In this document: in pieces, positions 1 to 7,216 of the stretch
Layout: the number at the start of each line of letters is the position of its first letter
Position numbering within the stretch: the first letter of the stretch is position 1
Assembly (NCBI RefSeq): GCF_900239495.1
Contig: NZ_OENE01000023.1
Location: 1 to 64,000 of the forward strand
Direction of reading: 5' to 3'
DNA from: Tenacibaculum finnmarkense genomovar ulcerans
GTDB lineage: Bacteria; Bacteroidota; Bacteroidia; Flavobacteriales; Flavobacteriaceae
DNA length: 64,000 nucleotides
Notes under the pieces: model-generated
Seen by the model: only the letters and a program-made list of their open reading frames with translations
The model's database searches: none
Told to the model about the DNA's origin: nothing
Made by a program: the position numbers and the translations under genes

Positions 1-244
1 AGTTCAAATTATTTTTTGCATTATAAACGGCTAAAAAAATAGTTTGAACGATATAAATTAACCTAAAAAAAGGTCAACCTATATCAGTATAATACAATGT
101 CATTACTATTACTACAGTACTTTGGTTTTAACTATTTTTATTGAGTTCCCTAAATACATTAGCAATCTTTTTTGGAGGACTGCTAATTTAATACATTAAT
201 TTTTAATACTTTAATTGAAGTGTATCAAAAAAAGGAGAAAAATG
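1..244. other. A/T-rich noncoding stretch at left edge
   Basis: No coding frame with a credible start is visible here. A weak inverted repeat (TTAGCA at about 159 and TGCTAA at about 182) lies downstream of the HTH gene, which reads leftward, and could help end its transcript, but there is no good T-run after it. Nothing else is recognised. Confidence 0.4.
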
Positions 245-451
245 TTAATCTACTACAAACTCTAAAATATCTGCTGGTTGGCAGTCTAATGCTTTACAAA
301 TAGCCTCTAAGGTTGAAAACCGAATTGCTTTTGCTTTTCCTGACTTTAAAATAGATAAATTTGCTGTAGTAATACCTACAATTTCTGCTAAATCTTTACT
401 TTTCATCTTTCGTTTAGCAAGCATTACATCTAAATTTACAATTATTGACAT
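245..451 (-). CDS. Small HTH regulator, YozG/XRE-like
   Basis: A 68-residue protein that is almost entirely one Cro/CI-type helix-turn-helix. Residues about 18-45 form the DNA-binding core (SKDLAEIVGITTANLSILKSGKA), and the ending CKALDCQPADILEF is typical of YozG-like regulators. It follows the DUF2975 membrane gene with only 2 nt between them, so the two are almost certainly co-transcribed and translationally coupled. In many bacteria this HTH and DUF2975 are a fixed pair; the HTH protein is presumed to be a transcription regulator and the membrane partner a sensor or modulator. The target genes are unknown. The ATG at 449-451 is the only reasonable start. The family call is firm; the role is inference. 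Confidence 0.85.
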   Translation of the reverse strand: MSIIVNLDVMLAKRKMKSKDLAEIVGITTANLSILKSGKAKAIRFSTLEAICKALDCQPADILEFVVD

Positions 452-453
452 AT

Positions 454-930
454 TTATATTGTTAAATCATTTTCAACTTTTAAATTCTTTGAAATATTAA
501 AAACTTCACTTAAAACCATAAAAAAAAGCCCTAAACACAACCTAATTAGATTGTATCCTATATCTAATTCTATTTGAAATTTCCCATGAGAATATAACTG
601 ATGTAAAAATTCAAAAGCAATAAAGATTGCACTTGAAAGAACTAAAACTATACCTATTTGATTAAATAATTTTACGATACCTATTGTAAAAATATTTAAC
701 TGTTGAAATTCTTTAATTATTTTTTTAAACAAATACAAAACTGATAAATAAAAAAGATATTTTACAGTAGCCAAGAAAAAGTCAATGGTGCTTATTTTAT
801 AATAAGTATTTAAATCTATCGCTATAGTTCCTTTAAGAAACAACATATCAATAAATAACATAAATCCTAAAACTATAGAAAGAATCCACAGAGCATCTAA
901 GATTTGTCTTAAAATATTTAATTTTTTCAT
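454..930 (-). CDS. DUF2975 membrane protein, partner of HTH gene
   Basis: About 158 residues with four predicted membrane helices (near LWILSIVLGFMLFIDML, FFLATVKYLFYLSVLYLF, IGIVLVLSSAIFIAFEFL and IRLCLGLFFMVLSEVF). The spacing of the helices and the segment with LFKKIIKEFQQLNIFT fit the DUF2975 family. I chose the ATG at 928-930 (MKKLNILRQ); an upstream TTG in frame lies inside the -7 promoter element and cannot be the start. It is followed after 2 nt by the small HTH gene. DUF2975 proteins have no established biochemical function; the constant pairing with a YozG-like regulator suggests a membrane-linked regulatory pair. Confidence 0.8.
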   Translation of the reverse strand: MKKLNILRQILDALWILSIVLGFMLFIDMLFLKGTIAIDLNTYYKISTIDFFLATVKYLFYLSVLYLFKKIIKEFQQLNIFTIGIVKLFNQIGIVLVLSSAIFIAFEFLHQLYSHGKFQIELDIGYNLIRLCLGLFFMVLSEVFNISKNLKVENDLTI

Positions 931-951
931 TTTAATATTTTTAAATTTCTT

Positions 952-980
952 CAAAAATACATTAAATTATCGAAAAACAA
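952..980 (-). promoter_or_regulatory. Promoter of DUF2975-HTH operon
   Basis: Reading leftward, TTG (978-980), an 18-bp spacer and TATTTTTG (952-959) match the Bacteroidota -33 TTG / -7 TAnnTTTG promoter. It lies 22 bp before the chosen ATG and helps reject the upstream TTG start. Confidence 0.6.
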
Positions 981-1016
981 TAATTAACTATCTTTTATTG
1001 ATAATTAAAGTTTTCT

Positions 1017-1024
1017 TATTTTTG
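1017..1024 (+). promoter_or_regulatory. -7 element of Lrp-family gene
   Basis: TATTTTTG fits TAnnTTTG, with a TTG at 998-1000 as possible -33 (16-bp spacer, slightly short). The ATG at 1029 follows by only 4 bp, so the transcript would be leaderless or nearly so. Confidence 0.45.
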
Positions 1025-1028
1025 TAAG

Positions 1029-1490
1029 ATGATTAAAAAATTAAAAATTGATGGAATTGATAAAATTATCATCAAACGATTGGTTTCTGATGCTCGTACG
1101 CCTATTTTAAGTATTGCTAGAGAAGTAGGAATTTCAGGAGCGGCAATTCATCAGCGATTACGAAAATTAGATGCTTCCGATTTAATAGACGGCTACAAAA
1201 TGGTCTTAAATCCGAAGGCTTTAGGCTATAATACGACCGCTTTTGTGGGGGTATTTTTAGATTCTTCTAGCTTATATTCGTCGGCTATAAAAAGATTAAA
1301 AGAAATTCCTGAAGTGGTTGAAAGCCATTATACAACAGGTAATTATGCTATTTTCATCAAAATACTTTGTAAAAATAATGAAGATTTAATGCATTTGTTA
1401 AATAAAGATATTCAGAATATTAAAGGTGTTTCACGAACCGAAACCTTTATTTCTTTAGACCAACAAATAGACCGACAAATAAAAATTTAA
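1029..1490 (+). CDS. Lrp/AsnC-family transcription regulator
   Basis: The 153-residue length and layout are those of the Lrp/AsnC family. An N-terminal winged helix-turn-helix spans residues about 5-55 (IDKIIIKRLVSDARTPILSI then ISGAAIHQRLRKLDASDLI). A C-terminal RAM ligand-binding and oligomerisation domain spans about 70-145 (VVESHYTTGNYAIFIKI). Such proteins control amino-acid or general metabolism genes as octamers or dimers; the effector here is unknown. It is transcribed away from the DUF2975 operon. The next gene, a HupE-like membrane protein, starts 65 bp downstream and may or may not be in the same transcript. A second family member lies at 35766-36224. Confidence 0.9.
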   Translation: MIKKLKIDGIDKIIIKRLVSDARTPILSIAREVGISGAAIHQRLRKLDASDLIDGYKMVLNPKALGYNTTAFVGVFLDSSSLYSSAIKRLKEIPEVVESHYTTGNYAIFIKILCKNNEDLMHLLNKDIQNIKGVSRTETFISLDQQIDRQIKI

Positions 1491-1555
1491 ACGTTTTATT
1501 TGTTAATTATGTATCATTTTAATTTTTTATTTTTCATTAATACTTACTCAAATCA

Positions 1556-2137
1556 ATGAACGACTTTATTTTTTACTTTAAAATGGGCTTATTTCACGTG
1601 CTTGATATCAAAGCATACGACCATATTCTATTTTTAATCGTCTTGGCTATTGTCTATCAATTTAAGCAATGGAAAAAAGTGCTGTGGTTAATCACTTTAT
1701 TTACCGTTGGGCACTCTATTACCTTAGCGTTATCGGCGTACGGAATATTAAAAGTAAATGCCGATTTGGTCGAATTTTTAATTCCGTTAAGCATTTTTAT
1801 CACAGGTTTATTAAATGTATTAACGGCTAAAAAAGCATCCGTAGGAAAAGAAAATCAGAATTTATTTTTCGCTGTTTTCTTCGGATTAATTCACGGGCTT
1901 GGTTTTTCAAATTATTTTAAAATAATGATTGGTAAAACTTCCGATAAATTGATTCCGTTATTAGAATTTGCAGGCGGTGTAGAAATGGCTCAAATTATTA
2001 TTGTTTTAGCAATTTTAGGCATCGGAATACTAACAAAATCAGTATTTAAGGTACAGCGTCGTGATTGGATTTTAGTCATTTCTTCCATTGTTATGGGGGT
2101 TGCTTTTCAAATGATGATTAACCGTATCTTTTGGTAA
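1556..2137 (+). CDS. HupE/UreJ-like membrane protein
   Basis: A 193-residue integral membrane protein with about six helices. It carries the family's conserved features: GLFHVLDIKAYDHILFL near the N-terminus, FTVGHSITLALS around residue 50, and FGLIHGLGFSNYF around residue 110. HupE/UreJ proteins are thought to be nickel or cobalt permeases or accessory factors, and the conserved His and Asp residues in the helices may bind metal. No hydrogenase or urease gene is nearby, so a metal role is only inferred. In Bacteroidota this type is common and uncharacterised. It is followed by the dCMP deaminase gene after 73 bp without an obvious terminator. Confidence 0.8.
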   Translation: MNDFIFYFKMGLFHVLDIKAYDHILFLIVLAIVYQFKQWKKVLWLITLFTVGHSITLALSAYGILKVNADLVEFLIPLSIFITGLLNVLTAKKASVGKENQNLFFAVFFGLIHGLGFSNYFKIMIGKTSDKLIPLLEFAGGVEMAQIIIVLAILGIGILTKSVFKVQRRDWILVISSIVMGVAFQMMINRIFW

Positions 2138-2210
2138 CAAATTAAGAAAATATTTTTTTAAATCTAACTATCTTAGCTTCTTAAAAAAGCATATCACATA
2201 ATTTATTATT

Positions 2211-2639
2211 TTGAATAAAAAACAATTAAAATACGACAAAGCCTATTTAAAGATGGCGCAAGAATGGGGTAAATTATCGCATTGTAAACGAAAGCAAGTA
2301 GGCGCTATTATGGTTAAAGATCGGATGATTATCTCTGACGGTTATAACGGAACACCCTCTGGTTTTGAAAATTATTGTGAAGATGAAGAGGGCTATACAA
2401 AATGGTATGTTTTACATGCCGAAGCAAATGCTATTTTAAAAGTTGCCGCTTCCACACAATCGTGTAAAGGCGCTACCTTATATATTACACTTTCTCCTTG
2501 CCAACAATGCAGTAAATTAATACATCAAGCAGGTATTAAACGCGTGGTTTATGCCGAAGATTATAAAGACACTTCTGGTGTTGATTTCTTAAAAAAAGCA
2601 GGCATTGAACTCTTACATTTACCTTATGAACAAGAATAA
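2211..2639 (+). CDS. dCMP deaminase (ComEB type)
   Basis: A 142-residue zinc deaminase converting dCMP to dUMP for thymidylate synthesis. Zinc and catalytic residues are clear: His69-Ala70-Glu71 (VLHAEANAIL) and the PCxxC motif with Cys97 and Cys100 (LSPCQQCSKL). The substrate-side segment SDGYNGTPSGFENYC is typical of dCMP deaminases. The start is best placed at the TTG at 2211 (MNKKQLKYDKAYLKMAQEWG), since homologues begin about 14 residues before AQEWG; the first ATG, at about 2253, would drop part of helix 1. The gene overlaps the following protease gene by 14 nt, so the two are probably translated as a coupled pair. Confidence 0.9.
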   Translation: MNKKQLKYDKAYLKMAQEWGKLSHCKRKQVGAIMVKDRMIISDGYNGTPSGFENYCEDEEGYTKWYVLHAEANAILKVAASTQSCKGATLYITLSPCQQCSKLIHQAGIKRVVYAEDYKDTSGVDFLKKAGIELLHLPYEQE

Positions 2640-4188
2640 TTTTCCTATTTATTTAGCAATTGCTGTAGTTTTAGGTATTTTTATCGGAACTTTTTTCAGC
2701 ACAGGAAGTAGTCGTAATTTTATCGGAACAAATTCTGCTTCTCAAAAAAAGATAAAACGACTAATAGACTACATACAACAAGATTATGTAGATACTGTAA
2801 ATACCGATGATTTATTAGACGGCGCTATTACCCAAATGCTTGGTAAATTAGACCCACATTCGGTGTATATCCCAAAGGAAAACCTGCAATTAGTTACCGA
2901 AAATATGCAAGGTAATTTCGTGGGAATCGGAGTGCAATATCGCATGATTTCCGATACAATTATGGTCGTTTCCCCTATAAAAGGAGGCCCTAGTATAAAA
3001 GCAGGTATTAAAGCGGGCGATCGAATTTTACAAGCAAATAAAGATACTTTATTCGGAAAAAAATTATCGACAAAAAAAATAATGAAATCCTTAAAAGGGA
3101 AACCAAATACCAACGTTGCTTTACAAATTTACCGAAAAACAACCGATAGTCTTTTCACGCTAAATATTAAAAGAGGCAAGGTAAATATTAAAAGTGTTGA
3201 TATTGCTTATATGTTAAATGACAGCATTGGTTACATAAAACTAAACAGGTTTGCACGTAGTTCTTATAAAGAATTTAAAACTTCTTTAGACACACTTATA
3301 AAACAGAACATGACCGATTTAGTGCTTGACCTTCGTGGAAATGGTGGTGGTTTTGTTGACATTGCTAATAGTATTATTGATGAATTTTTAGAAGATGACA
3401 AACTGATGGTTTTTACCAAAAACAACAAAGGGAGCATTCATAAATCATTTGCTACCGAAAAAGGTAGTTTTGAAAAAGGCGGTTTATATGTTTTAATTGA
3501 TGAAAATTCGGCTTCGGCTTCTGAAATTGTTGCGGGTGCTTTACAAGATAACGACAAAGGAATTATTATAGGTCGTCGTTCGTTTGGTAAAGGATTGGTA
3601 CAACAAGAAATGGATTTAGGCGATGGTTCTGCGGTTCGTTTAACAACAGCTCGTTACTACACGCCAACAGGGCGATCTATTCAAAAACCGTATAACAAAA
3701 ATAAGGGTGACAAAGCCTATAAGCACGATATAGAAAGTCGATATTCAACAGGTGAATTATTTACTAAAGACAGTATTAAAACTATTGATAGTTTAAAATT
3801 TACCACTCCAAAAGGCAAAGTTGTGTATGGCGGCGGCGGAATTATTCCTGATTATTTTGTAGGGGTAGATACAGCCACTTATATTCCTACTATCTTTTTT
3901 ATGCCTTTAAATAATTTTGCATTTAATTACGTAGACCGTAATCGCAAAGAGTTACAAAACAGTAATGTAGATGACTTTATTAAAAATTTTGATACCGATA
4001 ACAAAATTTTCAAAGATTTTTCATCAAAAATTAAGGGCTATAAGCTTTCATCAAAAATTAAAAAACAATTAAAAAGAAACCTAAAAACAATCATTGCTAG
4101 AGAGCTTTTTAGTGATCAAGGTTTATACAGAGTAAATCAAATTGATGATAAAATGCTTCAAAAAGTATTTGAACTAGAGGCTAAATAA
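2626..4188 (+). CDS. S41 C-terminal processing peptidase (CtpA-like)
   Basis: A 520-residue periplasmic protease anchored by one N-terminal membrane segment (residues about 6-23). A PDZ domain covers about 90-165 (GIGVQYRMISDTIMVVSPIK onward). The S41 core holds the catalytic Ser in the SASASE stretch (residues 295-300) and Lys322 in SFGKG. These enzymes cut proteins near their C-termini and are used in envelope turnover. The ATG at 2626 is preferred over an in-frame TTG at 2605 because it starts directly before the membrane segment; it overlaps the end of the dCMP deaminase gene. A rho-independent terminator follows at 4212-4244. Confidence 0.92.
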   Translation: MNKNNFPIYLAIAVVLGIFIGTFFSTGSSRNFIGTNSASQKKIKRLIDYIQQDYVDTVNTDDLLDGAITQMLGKLDPHSVYIPKENLQLVTENMQGNFVGIGVQYRMISDTIMVVSPIKGGPSIKAGIKAGDRILQANKDTLFGKKLSTKKIMKSLKGKPNTNVALQIYRKTTDSLFTLNIKRGKVNIKSVDIAYMLNDSIGYIKLNRFARSSYKEFKTSLDTLIKQNMTDLVLDLRGNGGGFVDIANSIIDEFLEDDKLMVFTKNNKGSIHKSFATEKGSFEKGGLYVLIDENSASASEIVAGALQDNDKGIIIGRRSFGKGLVQQEMDLGDGSAVRLTTARYYTPTGRSIQKPYNKNKGDKAYKHDIESRYSTGELFTKDSIKTIDSLKFTTPKGKVVYGGGGIIPDYFVGVDTATYIPTIFFMPLNNFAFNYVDRNRKELQNSNVDDFIKNFDTDNKIFKDFSSKIKGYKLSSKIKKQLKRNLKTIIARELFSDQGLYRVNQIDDKMLQKVFELEAK

Positions 4189-4211
4189 ATTATTTTCTTA
4201 CATATATCTAT

Positions 4212-4244
4212 ATAAAAAACCAGCTATAATAGCTGGTTTTTTAT
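4212..4244 (+). terminator. Rho-independent terminator after ctpA-like gene
   Basis: The stem AAAAACCAGCTAT / ATAGCTGGTTTTT has a short A/T loop and is followed by a T-rich tract. Confidence 0.85.
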
Positions 4245-4376
4245 ATTTTACCTATTCAATTTATTTTTACAATAATTTTTATCAACTACAAAAACACTTA
4301 TACCAATATAAGAAACGCTTAGCTCCTATTTTTAAGCACTAAGGGATTTTTAAAAAAATTACTTTGAATTACCTTT

Positions 4377-4385
4377 TATATTTGC
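4377..4385 (+). promoter_or_regulatory. Orphan -7 element before candidate small RNA
   Basis: TATATTTGC matches TAnnTTTGC exactly. No coding frame follows on this strand. A start about 6 bp downstream would fall at 4391, the first base of a perfect 8-bp inverted repeat. A clear TTG -33 box is not seen at normal spacing. Confidence 0.4.
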
Positions 4386-4390
4386 AGCGG

Positions 4391-4494
4391 GTTAAAAATA
4401 AATAAGGGGTTTTTTAACTACAAAAAAGTGGTAATTAACATATATTCGAATTCTGGGGGGGGTGAAAATATTCTGTTTATTACTACTTTTTTTT
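4391..4494 (+). ncRNA. Candidate small RNA, two hairpins and T8 end
   Basis: The region has no open frame but strong structure. Hairpin 1 pairs GTTAAAAA (4391-4398) with TTTTTAAC (4411-4418). Hairpin 2 pairs 4422-4440 with 4474-4492: 18 base pairs including one G-T, plus one T-T mismatch. Its 33-nt loop holds a run of eight G. The 3' arm ends in T8 (4487-4494), as in an intrinsic terminator. A promoter-like TATATTTGC sits just upstream, and ctpA ends in its own terminator about 140 bp before, so read-through is unlikely to be the source. The rest of the gap (4245-4376 and 4495-4587) shows nothing else. It resembles no RNA class I can name; function is unknown. Confidence 0.4.
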
Positions 4495-4587
4495 ATACTT
4501 TAAAATATCTAAATGATATTATAAAGAATGTATTAGCTTTTTTTTTACAAAAAATGAAATTTAAACAAGCTCATAATTTGTGTTTTT

Positions 4588-5334
4588 TTATCTAAAAACT
4601 TTATTATTTTTCAAAAACTGCTTCTTAAAACGATCACTAAATAATATTTTATGATTATTATTTAAAATCAATAAGTTATCTTCAAAATAAAGCGCTTGTA
4701 TTTTTTTAAGATTGACCAAATAATTTCGATGAGTTTGAACAAAATAAGTATCGCCAAGCAATTCTTTTATTTTTGTTAACGATAATCGAATCATATACTC
4801 CTGATCTTGATCACAAACAAGTCGGCAGTATTTTTCTTTAACTTCTACATAAAAAATTGATTTTATATCAACCTTTACAATACCTTGGTTTTTTTTAACA
4901 AATAAAAAGGAAGGTGTAATAATCGCTTTTTCATCACTTAAACTGCTGTTATTTTCCTGTTCATAAAATTTTTCTAAAGCCAATTCTAAAGAATACAGTA
5001 ATTCTAATTTATTAAATGGTTTTAATAAATAAGTATATGGTTTTGTAAGTTTTGCATCATTAAATACAACCCTACTTTGCATACTTGTTAAAAATAAAAA
5101 AGGCGTTTCAATCTGCTCTTTATTTAAGCGATGCGCTAACGAAATACCATCTGGCTGTCCGTTAATCATAATATCTAAAAGGATGATGTCAAAAAAACGG
5201 TTTTTTAGTTCTTTTTCAGCGTCTTTAGTATTTTTTACATGAATAACTTCATAATCATGTGCCTCTAATAAACTTATTGTTTCTGTCGCTTCTTCGTCTA
5301 AATCTTCTAATAGAAGCAGTCGTAAGTTATTCAT
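4588..5334 (-). CDS. LytTR-family response regulator
   Basis: A 248-residue two-component regulator. The receiver domain (residues 1-120) has the acidic pair Asp11/Asp13, phospho-acceptor Asp54 (IILLDIMING), Thr83 and Lys105 (LLKPFNKLEL). A LytTR DNA-binding domain follows at about 145-245 (VDIKSIFYVEVKEKYCRLV, then TYFVQTHRNYLVNLKKI). It binds DNA as a dimer when phosphorylated. The histidine kinase gene at 5425-7131 lies just upstream on the same strand (90 bp gap), so this is its likely partner. Targets are unknown; LytTR regulators often control their own operon or surface functions. No terminator is obvious after it on this strand. Confidence 0.92.
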   Translation of the reverse strand: MNNLRLLLLEDLDEEATETISLLEAHDYEVIHVKNTKDAEKELKNRFFDIILLDIMINGQPDGISLAHRLNKEQIETPFLFLTSMQSRVVFNDAKLTKPYTYLLKPFNKLELLYSLELALEKFYEQENNSSLSDEKAIITPSFLFVKKNQGIVKVDIKSIFYVEVKEKYCRLVCDQDQEYMIRLSLTKIKELLGDTYFVQTHRNYLVNLKKIQALYFEDNLLILNNNHKILFSDRFKKQFLKNNKVFR

Positions 5335-5424
5335 TTTTATAGCTTTTTAACTAACGAAGATACTTATTTTATACGTTAAATCATGTTTAAAAATAAGTAA
5401 ACAAACTAATTACTAGACCAATAA

Positions 5425-7131
5425 CTACACTAAAGGCACTAAAACAACAGCCGTTGTATACCTTCCTAGCTCGCTTTCAAAAAATAAGGTTCCGTTATTT
5501 TTTTTAACCAATGTTTGACACAACAACAAGCCCAAACCAACTCCTTTTGAGTGGTCTATTTTAGTTACAGATACATCTTTTAACCCGTTAATTTCTTGGA
5601 GTTTTTCTGGTGAAATTCCAATTCCAGTATCTTTAATTTCAATGGATGCTTGATTTTTGGAATATATTTTCATTTTAATCGAAATACTTCCTGAATCTTT
5701 CATGTATTTCATCGAATTATCGATTAAGTTTCGCAGTACAATTTTTAAAGATTCTTTATCTATTAAAACAAATACCCCTGTTTCTAAATCGCTTGAAATA
5801 GAAATATCTTTAACACTTCCTAAATTTTCATAATCAAACAAAAGATGTTCTATTATTGGGCGTAGGGCATTTTTTTCGGGAGTAAAACTTAAAATATTAC
5901 TTTGATCTAACGACCAATACAATATATTATCTAATAAACGACTCGTACTTTGCGTAACCGAAATAGCCACTTTAGTTGCTTGTTTAATTGCAGGTAAATC
6001 GTTATTTTCAATGTGTTTTTCTAGTTTTTTATGCTGTCTTTTTATCGTATTTATAGGCGATCGTAAATCGTGTGAAACCACCGAAAACAAATAATCTTTT
6101 GTTTTATTAGCCACACTTAAAGCCTCCTTTTGCGCTACAATTAATTTATTCTTGCTTCGTAGTTTTTTATAGACAAAACCCAAAACCCCTAAAAGAAATA
6201 ACAATAAACTTCCGCCAAAAATCAATCCTTTTTGAACTATTTTTTGACGTTTTATTTCTTCATTTTTAATTCCAATTTCTTGCTGTTTATAAGCAACTGC
6301 AATTTTTTTATCTCTTTCGGTAATTTCCCAAATTTTCTCTTTATTCCAAATAGAATCTTTCCAGCGATTACTTTGTTTATAGTAAGCGACACTTTTTTTA
6401 TAGCGTTTTCTATTTTCTTCTATCACCCCCATATTAAAAGCTGTGCTTTCCTTAAATTTCACATCACGATATAATAGCGACAAATCGTAGCATTCTTTAA
6501 ATAAAGGAATTGCTTGACTATCCATATATTGTTCATAATATATATTAGCCATTCCTGTTTTTGCTAAAAGTATTGAAGAAGTATCTGTTTTCTTTATTAA
6601 AGAAAGCTGTTTCTCAAAAAAAAAAGTGGATTTTTTAAAATTATTTTTAGAGAAATAACATACTGCTAAATTATGATAGATTACTGATTTTTGCTCAATA
6701 TCTTTCATTATCTCTTTAGATGATAAACACTTCTCTAAGCTTGAAATTGATTGATCGTATTTCTGCTGATTTAAGTAAATATAACCGAGTCTTAAATTTT
6801 TTAAAGAAGCAAAACGCCCTGTTTCTGATATTTTATGAAGACTAATAAGTGCTTTTTTAAAAAAACCTTTTTCCGTTGGGCTGATACTTTGTATGTAAGA
6901 TATAATATCTTTTTGATCAGTGTTCCTAACTTCTAATAATGCTTTATTTGAATAAACATAACAAGAATCATATTGTTTTAATTTATAAAACTCAAGAACC
7001 TTACAAAATGATTTTATTTGAACTTTATTACAAATAGAATCTGTTTTATTTCTCAAATCGTCTAATGATTTTTGAGAAAAAACAGTTATTGATAAAAAAA
7101 ATAAGAGAACAAATAAACCTTTACTATTCAT
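5425..7131 (-). CDS. TPR sensor histidine kinase
   Basis: A 568-residue membrane kinase. A signal peptide (residues 1-19, ending FSQ) leads into a periplasmic region of tetratricopeptide-like repeats (about 90-260). A short coiled segment, one membrane helix (near GGSLLLFLLGVLGFVYK) and a cytoplasmic kinase follow. The H-box is FSVVSHDLRSPINTI, the N-box RNLIDNSMKYM, and the G-boxes DTGIGIS and GVGLGLLL. It autophosphorylates on the H-box His and should pass phosphate to the LytTR regulator encoded next. The HisKA-type core with a LytTR partner is unusual outside Bacteroidota, where LytTR proteins mostly pair with LytS-type kinases. The signal sensed by the TPR region is unknown. Confidence 0.92.
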   Translation of the reverse strand: MNSKGLFVLLFFLSITVFSQKSLDDLRNKTDSICNKVQIKSFCKVLEFYKLKQYDSCYVYSNKALLEVRNTDQKDIISYIQSISPTEKGFFKKALISLHKISETGRFASLKNLRLGYIYLNQQKYDQSISSLEKCLSSKEIMKDIEQKSVIYHNLAVCYFSKNNFKKSTFFFEKQLSLIKKTDTSSILLAKTGMANIYYEQYMDSQAIPLFKECYDLSLLYRDVKFKESTAFNMGVIEENRKRYKKSVAYYKQSNRWKDSIWNKEKIWEITERDKKIAVAYKQQEIGIKNEEIKRQKIVQKGLIFGGSLLLFLLGVLGFVYKKLRSKNKLIVAQKEALSVANKTKDYLFSVVSHDLRSPINTIKRQHKKLEKHIENNDLPAIKQATKVAISVTQSTSRLLDNILYWSLDQSNILSFTPEKNALRPIIEHLLFDYENLGSVKDISISSDLETGVFVLIDKESLKIVLRNLIDNSMKYMKDSGSISIKMKIYSKNQASIEIKDTGIGISPEKLQEINGLKDVSVTKIDHSKGVGLGLLLCQTLVKKNNGTLFFESELGRYTTAVVLVPLV

Positions 7132-7158
7132 TTTTTATAGCGATAATCATCGTGTTTT

Positions 7159-7186
7159 CAGCTGTTTTGAATCTTCAAAACAGCTG
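7159..7186. other. 13-bp perfect inverted repeat
   Basis: CAGCTGTTTTGAA and its exact complement TTCAAAACAGCTG are separated by 2 bp, between the end of the GH3-like gene and the start of the kinase gene. Neither strand has a T-run after it, so it is not a classic terminator. It could protect the 3' end of the upstream message or be an operator for the kinase operon. Confidence 0.6.
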
Positions 7187-7216
7187 TATTAAGTTTTATA
7201 AATTCATTCAAATAAT

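Noticed and set aside
4453..4462. G8 run as a phase-variation tract
   Set aside because: It is not inside any coding frame on either strand; it is better explained as the loop of the hairpin at 4422-4492.
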